A stretch of DNA of 64,000 nt, from assembly GCA_025355585.1 (NCBI GenBank), contig JANXZJ010000064.1:1-64000 (forward strand), written 5' to 3'. Below the pieces are notes generated by a model. That model had not been told where the DNA came from. It searched no databases and saw nothing but the letters and a program-made list of their open reading frames with translations. Position numbers and translations under genes: made by a program. Origin of the DNA: Mariniphaga sp. (GTDB lineage Bacteria > Bacteroidota > Bacteroidia > Bacteroidales > Prolixibacteraceae). This document shows positions 1 through 9,225 of the stretch, one piece after another. Every line of letters begins with the position of its first letter. Within the stretch, counting starts at the first letter, position 1.

Positions 1-48
1 CTGAATTAACTGTCGAACATCCATGATATCTATCTTTTTTGCGGCCAT
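1..48 (-). CDS. istA: IS21-family transposase (IstA-like), 5' end only, truncated by window start
   Basis: Reverse complement from the CAT at 46-48 reads MAAKKIDIMDVRQLIQ, matching the typical IS21 IstA N-terminus; duplicated IS-end repeats lie just upstream. Confidence 0.7.
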   Translation of the reverse strand, partial: MAAKKIDIMDVRQLIQ

Positions 49-104
49 TTCCCTGATTTAAGTTTTCAGAGATAAGATAGAAATCATTCCTTTAATTACG
101 CCTC

Positions 105-214
105 TGGCACAACTTCGACCGAAACACGTGGCACATCTTCGTCCGAAACAAAATCTTAGTGGCCAGAATCAAGTGGCACAACTTCGACCGAAACACGTGG
201 CACATCTTCGACCG
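105..214. repeat. IS21-type end: two ~41-bp direct repeats (105-145 and 174-214), tggcacaacttcgaccgaaacacgtggcacatcttcg[t/a]ccg
   Basis: Near-identical copies seen directly; multiple terminal repeats are typical of IS21-family ends. Confidence 0.75.
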
Positions 215-1059
215 TTTTATCTAAGTTCATCAGACCTTTAAAAATCAAATTATATACGTATGAAACGAGCATGGTCTAACAAACACAAAATAGGATGTTT
301 AAATTTTTCATGCTAGTTCCACACCGTCGACTCGAAATGAAAGAATAACAATATTTTAATACGGATTGAATATTAGCGCCTTACAAAAATTTAAGCGTGT
401 GAAATCTTGATTACCCGAATTCATTACCCGGTCCTTTTAAAAATATGAACGTTGATTTATACCAAAGAATAAATATTTTAGAAGGGAAGTCGGTTCAAAT
501 GTAAAGGTTAGAAATTATTTTATTGAAATATATATAGCAGAAAAGTGAATGATTGATTCATTATCATTTTTAAAAAATAATCCCTGAGGGAAGTCAAAAA
601 TGGGATTTCATGGTTCAAATGGTTTTTTCAGCTCTTTATTTATAAAAATCAGAAAAGCCAGAGAGATAAATGTGGGCACCTGATATTGCCTGTGAGATGA
701 TTGGTAAAGTTAATATTGAGCATACCAAAATGAGAAAAACTATTCTTTCCCGTTGGGAGAATGATGAGTCATTAAGAAGAAAGTAATTTATATACAGGCC
801 TGAATATTAGTTTTATAATAGATAATCTGATTGATTGTTAACCAAATAAATAAGAATTTATAATTCTTATTTAGACTATTTTTTTAAAAATAATACACAT
901 GATCGGAAAAATTTGAAACCTTTCCTGTGAAACTGCGTTGATATTGGTTCTTATAACGGACTTATTGCTTTTATATTTTTCCTACATGCATTTATAAAAT
1001 TGAAAATTAATTAGATAAGTCAGTTATTTGCGTTGAATTAATTTTATAATATTTAAGCG

Positions 1060-1695
1060 ATGATATCACATGGTTTAACTATTGTTATTAATGAACTGAA
1101 AAAACATCTGGAGGATGTTTACAGTGTTCCTTCGTCAGGTGATGTAGTTCAGCTTGGCAATCTGGCTGAAGGGATCACTTCCGGAGCCGGAAATGGAGGT
1201 ATAGCCAGAGGTAAGATCATTTTTTCGGTTGTCAACATCAAAGAAGAGAAGACGCTTAAAAACCTCCCCAATTTTGTCAGGAACGAAACCACCCTTCGCA
1301 CAACCTATGAGAATCCGCCAGTATTTTTGAATTTCCAGATCCTGATTACTGCTACCGATGCAGGTTATAGCAACGCATTATTGATGCTTTCGCGCGCCAT
1401 CCGGTTTTTCCAGTCTAAGAATGTGTTCACTCAGGACGATGTTTCTCCTTCTTCTATCAGTACAAATGCGCCTCCTAATCCGCTAGACCGGCTTGAGTCC
1501 TTTAAAATAGTTTTTAATCTTTATTCTCCTACTATGGAGGAAGTTAACCATTTGTGGGGTACACTCGGAGGCAAGCAATACCCATTTGTAATCTACATGA
1601 TGAGTATGGTCGATCTTAAATACAGGGCAGTTTACAATGAAAGCGGTCTCATTACCGAAATCGTCAATGAATTTTATCATAAAAACAATTCATGA
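1060..1695 (+). CDS. DUF4255 / Pvc16-like family protein, eCIS tail terminator/cap
   Basis: N-terminus ISHGLTIVINELKKHL and NPPVFLNFQILITATDAGYSNALLMLSRAIRFFQ are typical of DUF4255; first gene of the eCIS operon. Confidence 0.85.
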   Translation: MISHGLTIVINELKKHLEDVYSVPSSGDVVQLGNLAEGITSGAGNGGIARGKIIFSVVNIKEEKTLKNLPNFVRNETTLRTTYENPPVFLNFQILITATDAGYSNALLMLSRAIRFFQSKNVFTQDDVSPSSISTNAPPNPLDRLESFKIVFNLYSPTMEEVNHLWGTLGGKQYPFVIYMMSMVDLKYRAVYNESGLITEIVNEFYHKNNS

Positions 1696-1696
1696 A

Positions 1697-2713
1697 ATGG
1701 CAGAACGAATCGTAAACGGATATAAGCGCCTTTTTGAAGTGCAATTGTTGCATCACTACTGGCTGGATGACGCATCTGTTCTGTTCGATACGCTGCCCGA
1801 AAGCAGAAAAAACAAATTATTGCTGGCGTATGATTCGCGCTCTTTTCTCGAGATTAAACCGACCCCATCTACAGCGAATAGACTCAAAGCATTCAGAGGA
1901 ATTTTCAGAAATACAGCACCAGGTTTTATGGTTGCAGTTCCTAAAGACGTTGTAATTCCTGATACCGAATTATTTTCGTTTGTCATTACCATTACAGATG
2001 CCGATTTTTATAAATATACTTCTCTGACATTTATTAACAGAAAAATTTATGAACTCTACTACCAACCAGAAGATAAAATAGAAAGGTATAAGGAAAATGT
2101 TCCGGTATTTTCAAATCTGACAGGTGTTTCCCGCGGTGTTAATCCCGACAAGTTATTGTTTCTTTCAAGAGAAATTCCAGCCTCTGCAGTTACTGATAAA
2201 GTTGAATACCTGAATATTACGGGAAATGCATTGTTTCAACTGACAAGTAGTCAGCCGGGTGCAACCAAAGTGAACTTAAGCAACATCGCTGCAAATATGC
2301 CGGTTTTTGTTCATCAAAACGATTCGCCTGTCATTGTTCCGCTCGTTGGTTTAAGTGGAACTCCAGCAAAGGGGATTTTACTTTCAAGCGAAATTCCGGA
2401 CAATGTATTTGGTCTTATAAACATTACCGCTACCAATCCTATTGATAATGATTTCAGTTGCACTTCAGCAGGAGTCGCAAAAATAGCATGTCCGGTTTTT
2501 CAAATCCGATTTAAAAACAGACTGGCTGTTTGGAAATATCTTAATAAAAATAACGGTTCACCGATTTCGGAAAGCAGTACGCCATTGCCTTTAACTTACA
2601 ATGGAAACGCAGGCGTAAAAAAGAAACCAGGGGAATCGGGCATTAAGGTGCAATACGAGGGTAATGACCCTACAAAAAGAATTGAAAAAGTTTATACGGA
2701 AATATTTGAATGA
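1697..2713 (+). CDS. eCIS-associated protein of unknown fold, possible cap adaptor (start corrected from 1637 to ATG at 1697)
   Basis: Lies between the cap and sheath genes; MAERIVNGYKRLFEVQLLHHYWLDD; the 1697 start gives minimal overlap with the upstream stop. Confidence 0.6.
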   Translation: MAERIVNGYKRLFEVQLLHHYWLDDASVLFDTLPESRKNKLLLAYDSRSFLEIKPTPSTANRLKAFRGIFRNTAPGFMVAVPKDVVIPDTELFSFVITITDADFYKYTSLTFINRKIYELYYQPEDKIERYKENVPVFSNLTGVSRGVNPDKLLFLSREIPASAVTDKVEYLNITGNALFQLTSSQPGATKVNLSNIAANMPVFVHQNDSPVIVPLVGLSGTPAKGILLSSEIPDNVFGLINITATNPIDNDFSCTSAGVAKIACPVFQIRFKNRLAVWKYLNKNNGSPISESSTPLPLTYNGNAGVKKKPGESGIKVQYEGNDPTKRIEKVYTEIFE

Positions 2714-2746
2714 GTAACCTTTTTTTCACTTTTAAAATAAATCAAT

Positions 2747-4768
2747 ATGGCAACATCGTACAAAACTCCCGGGGTTTATGTGGAAGAAATTCCAAAACTT
2801 CCGCCATCTGTAGCGCAGGTGGAAACTGCAATACCAGCTTTTATTGGCTATACAAAAATTGCCCTTCGAAACGGGAATGATTTAACGAATAAACCAACCC
2901 GTATTTCCTCACTGCTGGAATTTGTAAAATATTTTGGTGACGGATTTTCGAATCAGACTGTCAGTGTAAATTTGGATAGCAATAATTCGGTACTGAGCAT
3001 TTCGAATACGCCGTCCTACCACTTGTTTAATTCCATGCAACTGTTTTTTAACAATGGTGGAGGTGACTGCTATATTATCTCTGTTGGTGCCTATAAATCA
3101 GCTGCTCCATATGCCGCTAAAAGCGATTTTATTTCAGCGGGCGTTGAAAAATGCTTTGAGATTTTATACAAATATGATGAACCTACCCTGATCGTAATCC
3201 CTGACGCGGTATTGTTAAGTGCGCCCGAATTTAAGGATATACAACAGACTTCCTTAAAAGTATGCGGTGATATGCAGGACCGGTTTGCCATTCTTGATAT
3301 ACTAAATGGAAATTCATCAAGGACTTACGACAATGCTGATGTGATTGATATTTTCAGGAATAATATAGGTACGAATAATCTTAAATATGGTGCCGTTTAT
3401 TACCCCTGGATTAAAACCAGTTTGGCCGTAGATATTTCTTATTCTAAGATCACATTAAACAAGGGTGGTGCTACGACATTCAAAAATGTAATTACTGACA
3501 ATCCTTTTGTTTCTCAGCTTGATAATTCAGTGGCCGATTTAACACAACGGATCAATCCTGCAGTCACCAAGCCCAATTTTGCTACAGCTCCTTTTAATGC
3601 AGCACCTTATGTGGATGTTTCAATGAAAGATGGTTATAATTTAATTCCGCTGACCAATACCAAAGACGAGTTAAAACTGAAAGCCAGCTGGATATGGAGT
3701 ATGCTTGACAAGATGATATCAATGAATAGCACCTTGGTTGATCAGGACGTCAGTAATACGATTGATGGGATGACAACACGTGAGTTGCACACAGATAACA
3801 TTAAAGCAGGTACTGTTCCGTCAACGATGTCAAATTTTGATGAGATAATGAGAGAGTTGAAATTACTCGATATCAGCTTCCCGGCTGGAGCAGCACCTAA
3901 AGCATTGGGGATATTCCCAGGTGCATTACCAGCAGGCTACCCCGCCTATCAACTCGCCGGTGTGGCAGTAGATCTCACCATCTATGGTGTTTTAAATGCC
4001 GGCACGGAAGAGGCTGATGCAGTGAAGAACATCCGCTCCCGTTTTAATGCCTTATTTGACAGGGTATATAACTCTATTGCAACGTTTAAAGCTGCCGTTG
4101 ACTCGAGGGTTACAAACCTTGATCTGCAATTGCAAAATTCAAGTGCAATTTACGGTAACATTATAAATTATATTAAGGCAGAAGGGGTTTTATGTCCTCC
4201 ATCCGGTGCCATCGCCGGTATATATGCAGCTGTAGATAACTCCAGAGGAGTATGGAAAGCACCTGCCAATATTAGCCTTGCATCGGTAAACGGCCCTGCG
4301 GTTAATATTACAAGTAACGAACAAGCTGCCTTAAATGTGGATGTAAATGCTGGTTTATCGGTCAATGTAATCAGGTCCTTTACCGGGAAAGGCACACTCG
4401 TATGGGGAGCACGTACTTTGGCCGGCAATGACAACGAGTGGCGATATATTAACGTACGACGTTTCTTTAACATGGTAGAAGAAAGCACCAAAAAAGCAAC
4501 GGAAGGTTTTGTATTTGAACCCAACGATGCCAATACATGGGTAAAAGTGCAGGCAATGATTGAAAACTTTCTATCTACACTCTGGCGCCAGGGAGCTCTT
4601 CAAGGTATTAAACCGGAACATGCTTTTTATGTTGCTGTAGGACTGGGTAAAACGATGACAGCGCTTGATATTCTCGAAGGACGAATGATCATTGAGATTG
4701 GTATGGCAGCTGTTCGTCCGGCAGAATTTATCATCCTTCGGTTCTCTCACAAGATGGCCGAATCCTGA
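2747..4768 (+). CDS. Contractile tail sheath protein
   Basis: N-terminus YKTPGVYVEEIPKLPPSVAQVETAIPAFIGYT and C-terminus WVKVQAMIENFLSTLWRQGALQG...AEFIILRFSHK are classic phage-sheath-family signatures. Confidence 0.95.
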   Translation: MATSYKTPGVYVEEIPKLPPSVAQVETAIPAFIGYTKIALRNGNDLTNKPTRISSLLEFVKYFGDGFSNQTVSVNLDSNNSVLSISNTPSYHLFNSMQLFFNNGGGDCYIISVGAYKSAAPYAAKSDFISAGVEKCFEILYKYDEPTLIVIPDAVLLSAPEFKDIQQTSLKVCGDMQDRFAILDILNGNSSRTYDNADVIDIFRNNIGTNNLKYGAVYYPWIKTSLAVDISYSKITLNKGGATTFKNVITDNPFVSQLDNSVADLTQRINPAVTKPNFATAPFNAAPYVDVSMKDGYNLIPLTNTKDELKLKASWIWSMLDKMISMNSTLVDQDVSNTIDGMTTRELHTDNIKAGTVPSTMSNFDEIMRELKLLDISFPAGAAPKALGIFPGALPAGYPAYQLAGVAVDLTIYGVLNAGTEEADAVKNIRSRFNALFDRVYNSIATFKAAVDSRVTNLDLQLQNSSAIYGNIINYIKAEGVLCPPSGAIAGIYAAVDNSRGVWKAPANISLASVNGPAVNITSNEQAALNVDVNAGLSVNVIRSFTGKGTLVWGARTLAGNDNEWRYINVRRFFNMVEESTKKATEGFVFEPNDANTWVKVQAMIENFLSTLWRQGALQGIKPEHAFYVAVGLGKTMTALDILEGRMIIEIGMAAVRPAEFIILRFSHKMAES

Positions 4769-4822
4769 TCAGAAATTCTTAACAAACAATTTAATTTTCA
4801 TATCACTAAAAAATAAAAAGTT

Positions 4823-5257
4823 ATGGCACAGCAATATCCTTTACCACGATATCATTATCAGGTCGACTGGGGCGGCGTTAAAATCAGTTTTACCGAAGTC
4901 ACAGGAATGGATCAGCAGGTCGAAGTGATTGAATATAGGCACAGCGACAGCAAGGATTTCAGCAAAATCAAGATGCCGGGTATGCGTAAATTCAGCAACA
5001 TTACCCTTAAGCGAGGTAAGTTTGAAGGTGACTTTGACTACAACAACTGGATCGATCAGATTTCAAATGACCGGGTTGGTGCCCGACGCGATGTTGTCGT
5101 AAGGCTGATGAACGAGAAACATGAACCCGTTGCAGTTTGGAAGGCAGTAAACTGTTTTCCGGTCAAGATCACAGCGCCCGACCTGAAATCAGATGCCAAC
5201 GAAGTCGCCATCGAAACTTTGGAAATCGCACACGAAGGATTAAGCCTTGTTCGTTAG
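4823..5257 (+). CDS. eCIS inner tube protein 1 (gp19/Hcp-like)
   Basis: YPLPRYHYQVDWGGVKISFTEVTGMDQQVEVIEYRHSDSKDFSKIKMPG...NITLKRG typical tail-tube protein. Confidence 0.92.
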   Translation: MAQQYPLPRYHYQVDWGGVKISFTEVTGMDQQVEVIEYRHSDSKDFSKIKMPGMRKFSNITLKRGKFEGDFDYNNWIDQISNDRVGARRDVVVRLMNEKHEPVAVWKAVNCFPVKITAPDLKSDANEVAIETLEIAHEGLSLVR

Positions 5258-5259
5258 TC

Positions 5260-5706
5260 ATGGCAGGTGCTACAACATATTATCCGCCATGGGGTTTCTA
5301 CTATAAGGTAGAATTTGGGATCAGCAGTGATAGCAACGATGTCAGGTTTCAGTCTGTGTCAGGCTTATCGGTAGAATACGATTACGAAAACTTTAAGGAA
5401 GGAGGCGAAAATCGTTTTGAGCACAAATTACCTGTGCGTACCAAATATGCCGATATGGTCCTGAAACGCGGGATGGTGGTTGATTCAAAGGTCATTAATT
5501 GGTTTAATAAAGCTTTTCGTGACAGGGAATTTGAACCCACTGACATCAATGTAATCCTGATGAACGAAAAAGGAGAACCCTTGCGAACCTGGAAAGTGGC
5601 ACATGCGATCCCTAAAAAATGGCTGGTTAGCGACCTGGTCTCGACTGAAAATGCGATTGTAATAGAAACCATGGAAATTACGTACCGTTATTTTACGGTA
5701 CAGTAA
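5260..5706 (+). CDS. eCIS inner tube protein 2 (start corrected to ATG at 5260)
   Basis: YYPPWGFYYKVEFG...FQSVSGLSVEYDYENFKEGGENRFEHKLPVRTKYADMVLKRG; tail-tube fold, paralogue of preceding gene. Confidence 0.9.
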   Translation: MAGATTYYPPWGFYYKVEFGISSDSNDVRFQSVSGLSVEYDYENFKEGGENRFEHKLPVRTKYADMVLKRGMVVDSKVINWFNKAFRDREFEPTDINVILMNEKGEPLRTWKVAHAIPKKWLVSDLVSTENAIVIETMEITYRYFTVQ

Positions 5707-5784
5707 AGCAATGAACAGATTACAATTGTGTACCGTGCGTAAAATTCCTTTTAATTATAAATGAAGGGTTTAGTAACTTTTATT

Positions 5785-5973
5785 ATGCCAATCGAAATAA
5801 GAGAACTCCATATCAAGGTATCTGTCACATCTCCACAAGCCGGGCAGTCTGCCACGGGAGCCGGATCGTCCGGCGGCGGGAGCAATGATTCCGCGGGCAT
5901 CAACAAAGAGGAAATAGTTGCAGCATGTGTTGAAAAAGTGATGGAAATACTTCACAATAAAACTGAAAGGTGA
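5785..5973 (+). CDS. DUF5908-like small eCIS protein
   Basis: MPIEIRELHIKVSV ... EEIVAACVEKVMEILHNKTER; small conserved ORF at this locus position; start at internal ATG 5785. Confidence 0.6.
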   Translation: MPIEIRELHIKVSVTSPQAGQSATGAGSSGGGSNDSAGINKEEIVAACVEKVMEILHNKTER

Positions 5974-6674
5974 TGGCTGACACAGGGAAACTTGAAAAAA
6001 TGCTCATCCTGGCTTTCTCGGATTCGGAGAAAGCTGAAAACGGAGGTGTGAATGATGCTGATGATTCATTCGAAGCGCTCATCAATCCTGAAAGTTATAC
6101 GCTTGCCTATAAATTAAAATTTTCGGCGGGCGGACAGGGTCAGGGAACGAGTGGTGCGCAGTTGAAGTATGAATACACAGAACCGGAGGAGATTACGTTC
6201 GATTTTCTGTTCGACAACACCGGCATTATTGATGGCAACCCAAGGGCAAACATATCAGACGACCTTAAAAAATTTAAGGATGTTTTGATTTCTTATAAAG
6301 GCGATTCACATGAGCCACGGCATTTTAAACTCGTGTGGGGCGAAAACTCCATCTTTAAAGGACGTGTCATCGAGTTGTCTATCAATCACAAAATGTTCAA
6401 ATCAGATGGGACACCCATCCGTGCAATAGCTACTGTAAAATTCAAAAGCAGTATCGAAGAGCAAAAAAGGGCTGCCCGCGAAAACAGAAGTTCTCCCGAC
6501 CTGACGCATATCCGGAAGGTAAAATACGGCGATACTTTGCCTTTAATGTGTTACCGTATTTACGGTGATCCAAAGTATTACCTCCAGGTAGCTGAAGTGA
6601 ATGGCATCAGTAATTTTCGTCAGCTGATTCCCGGTAGCGATATATCTTTTCCACCTATTGTTAAAACTGTATAA
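5973..6674 (+). CDS. CIS tube/baseplate protein with C-terminal LysM domain (Pvc7-like)
   Basis: FEALINPESYTLAYKLKF... and C-terminal KYGDTLPLMCYRIYGDPKYYLQVAEVNGISNFRQLIPGSDISFPP (LysM). Confidence 0.88.
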   Translation: MADTGKLEKMLILAFSDSEKAENGGVNDADDSFEALINPESYTLAYKLKFSAGGQGQGTSGAQLKYEYTEPEEITFDFLFDNTGIIDGNPRANISDDLKKFKDVLISYKGDSHEPRHFKLVWGENSIFKGRVIELSINHKMFKSDGTPIRAIATVKFKSSIEEQKRAARENRSSPDLTHIRKVKYGDTLPLMCYRIYGDPKYYLQVAEVNGISNFRQLIPGSDISFPPIVKTV

Positions 6675-6679
6675 GCCCC

Positions 6680-8446
6680 TTGCCAAACGATTCAAACATA
6701 CCAACCCCTGCAACGCCCGATGTCTGTACATCGGCGATTCTGCTCGACGGAGTTCAGCTTCCGGGATCTTACCATGTGATATCGGTAAATGTAACCCGCG
6801 AGTTAAACCGGATTCCCGTTGCAGTTATCAATTTGCGTGATGGCGAAGCGTCCCAATCCACTTTCGAGGCCAGCAATTCCGACCTTTTTATTCCCGGGAA
6901 GAAAATTGAGATTAAATTGGGATACCGCTCACAGAATGACAGTGTGTTCAAGGGAATTATCGTCAGGCATAGTATCAAAGTGAGGAGTAGCGGGAGTCAA
7001 TTGATCATCGAATGTCGCGATGAAGCTGTAAAAATGACAAGCGGAATCAAAAGCAAGTATTTCATTGACAAGAAAGACAGCGACATTATGGAGGAGTTGA
7101 TTGGCACATACAGTCTTTCAAAAGATGTTGAAGCCACGGTTCCAAGTCTGAAAGAAGTGGTCCAATATGAATCGACCGATTGGGATTTTATACTGTGCCG
7201 TGCAGAGGCCAACGGTCAGGTTGTGATGGTTGAGGATGGAAAAATAATAGTTGCCAAACCTGTAACAGGAAGCACGTCAGTTGTCAGCGTGAAGTTTGGA
7301 ACTACGTTGCTTGAGCTTGATGCCGAAATTGATGCTCGTATTCAGAGCAAAGGAATAGAAGCAAGCAGCTGGAATGCAACGGACCAGGAGGTAATAAAGG
7401 CCCAGGCGTCAGAACCAACTACTACGAATAACGGGAACCTTTTTGCTTCGGACCTGGCAAAGGTAATCGGTGGTGATCCGCTTGAAATTCAGCATGGGGG
7501 GAAACTCAGCACGCCTGAATTGCAAGTCTGGGCTGACGGACGTTTAATGAAAGAAAGGCTTGCCAGGATACGAGGCAGGGCAAAATTTCAGGGATTTGCT
7601 GGTGTATCGCCAGGAAAAGTAATTGAGGTGAACGGTATCGGAGAGCGTTTTGAGGGGAAAATGTATGTTTCCGGAGTACGACAGTCTGTGTCGGAAGGCA
7701 ATTGGGAGACAGATGTACAATTAGGTTTGAACCCTGAATTGTTCTCCGAAACTTACAACCTCCGTCCGATGCCTGCTTCCGGACTATTACCCGCTGTAAC
7801 AGGTTTGCAAACTGGTATTGTTACTGTTCTCGAAGGTGACCCCGATGGTGAAGACCGTATCAAAGTCCGGCTTCCAATGATCAGCACTTCAGATGATGGT
7901 ATCTGGGCCCGTATTTCAACCCTGGATGCAGGGAAAGAAAGGGGAACTTTTTTCCGTCCGGAGATTGGTGATGAGGTAATTGTTGGATTTCTAAATGACG
8001 ATCCGTGTCACCCGGTTGTGTTGGGAATGGTCCATAGCAGCGCAAAACCTGCTCCTGAACCACCGAAAGATGATAATCACCACAAAGGTTACGTGAGCCG
8101 TGAAAAAATGAAATTCAACTTCGATGATGAAAAGAAAATCATCACCCTTGAAACACCTGCAGGTAATAAAATGATGCTTTCGGAAGATGCAAAGGGGATT
8201 TCATTTGTCGATCAGAATGGTAACAAGATCACAATGGACGATAGCGGTATTGCAATTGAAAGCATTAAAGATGTGATAATTAAGGCAACAGGTGATGTAA
8301 AAATCGACGGTGTCAATATTACTGTCAAAGCATCCGCAGCCTTTAAAGCTGAAGGAACTGCCACTGCTGAAGTTTCGGGTGCAAATACAACCGTTAAGGG
8401 GAGTGCTGGCGCGATTATTCAGGGAGGAATGGTTCAGATAAATTAA
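6680..8446 (+). CDS. VgrG-like baseplate spike/hub protein (Pvc8-like), TTG start
   Basis: Vgr-like N-terminus, DWDFILCRAEANG, VEVNGIGERFEGKMYVSGVR, DPDGEDRIKVRLPM gp5/OB segment, terminal beta-helix-like repeats. Confidence 0.9.
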   Translation: MPNDSNIPTPATPDVCTSAILLDGVQLPGSYHVISVNVTRELNRIPVAVINLRDGEASQSTFEASNSDLFIPGKKIEIKLGYRSQNDSVFKGIIVRHSIKVRSSGSQLIIECRDEAVKMTSGIKSKYFIDKKDSDIMEELIGTYSLSKDVEATVPSLKEVVQYESTDWDFILCRAEANGQVVMVEDGKIIVAKPVTGSTSVVSVKFGTTLLELDAEIDARIQSKGIEASSWNATDQEVIKAQASEPTTTNNGNLFASDLAKVIGGDPLEIQHGGKLSTPELQVWADGRLMKERLARIRGRAKFQGFAGVSPGKVIEVNGIGERFEGKMYVSGVRQSVSEGNWETDVQLGLNPELFSETYNLRPMPASGLLPAVTGLQTGIVTVLEGDPDGEDRIKVRLPMISTSDDGIWARISTLDAGKERGTFFRPEIGDEVIVGFLNDDPCHPVVLGMVHSSAKPAPEPPKDDNHHKGYVSREKMKFNFDDEKKIITLETPAGNKMMLSEDAKGISFVDQNGNKITMDDSGIAIESIKDVIIKATGDVKIDGVNITVKASAAFKAEGTATAEVSGANTTVKGSAGAIIQGGMVQIN

Positions 8447-8457
8447 AAAATTAGGAT

Positions 8458-8727
8458 ATGCCACCAGCAGCGCGTGTTTCGGATATGATTGTAAGTACAG
8501 CAACACAGGGTGTCCCAACTCCTATTATCCCACCCGGATGTCCTACGGTTTTAATCGGCGGACTTCCGGCGGCGAGAATGGGTGATTCGTGCGGGGTCGA
8601 TTCCATTGTATTAGGATCGGCAACTGTATTGATTGGCGGAATGCCTGCTGCAAGGATCGGAGCCGTAACTGCCGGAGGAGGATCGGTTTTACCACCAGGC
8701 GCTCCGACCGTATTGATTGGGGGTTGA
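8458..8727 (+). CDS. PAAR-domain spike tip protein
   Basis: Three TVLIGGxPAAR(M/I)G-type repeats. Confidence 0.93.
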   Translation: MPPAARVSDMIVSTATQGVPTPIIPPGCPTVLIGGLPAARMGDSCGVDSIVLGSATVLIGGMPAARIGAVTAGGGSVLPPGAPTVLIGG

Positions 8728-8770
8728 AAAGTGATAACGATTGAAGTGCCTTGAATAACAAGTAAGAATT

Positions 8771-9211
8771 ATGGAACAAAACCTTTTATTTATTGGCCGT
8801 GGATGGTCGTTTCCAACGAACTTTAACCAGAACACGGGTAATGTGGAAATGCTTGAACAGGAAGCAGATATTGCTTCGAGTCTGGAAATTTTGTTGTCAA
8901 CGGTTCGTGGTGAAAGGGTCATGTTACCTCAATATGGATGTAACCTCGATGAGTTGGTTTTCGAAAGTCTTGATACACGAATGAAAACGCTAATGACTGA
9001 TAAAATTGAATCGGCCATTTTGTATCACGAGCCGCGTATTGAGCTTGAAAAAGTAATTTTAAACGATACCCAGGAACTGGAAGGTGTGATATTGATCGAG
9101 ATCAATTATCGCGTTAAAACCACCAATTCGCGGTTCAATTTTGTCTTTCCTTTCTATAAATTGGAAGGAACAGATATCAATATTTCAACTTCTGTAAGTC
9201 TAATCACCTGA
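8771..9211 (+). CDS. gp25/GPW-like baseplate wedge protein
   Basis: GWSFPTNFN...VEMLEQEADIASSLEILLSTVRGERVMLPQYGCNLDELVFE typical gp25. Confidence 0.93.
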   Translation: MEQNLLFIGRGWSFPTNFNQNTGNVEMLEQEADIASSLEILLSTVRGERVMLPQYGCNLDELVFESLDTRMKTLMTDKIESAILYHEPRIELEKVILNDTQELEGVILIEINYRVKTTNSRFNFVFPFYKLEGTDINISTSVSLIT

Positions 9212-9225
9212 TAATAAGCTTCTGT

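Noticed and set aside
4168-4533. 121-aa minus-strand ORF within sheath gene
   Set aside because: Shadow ORF antisense to the sheath coding sequence
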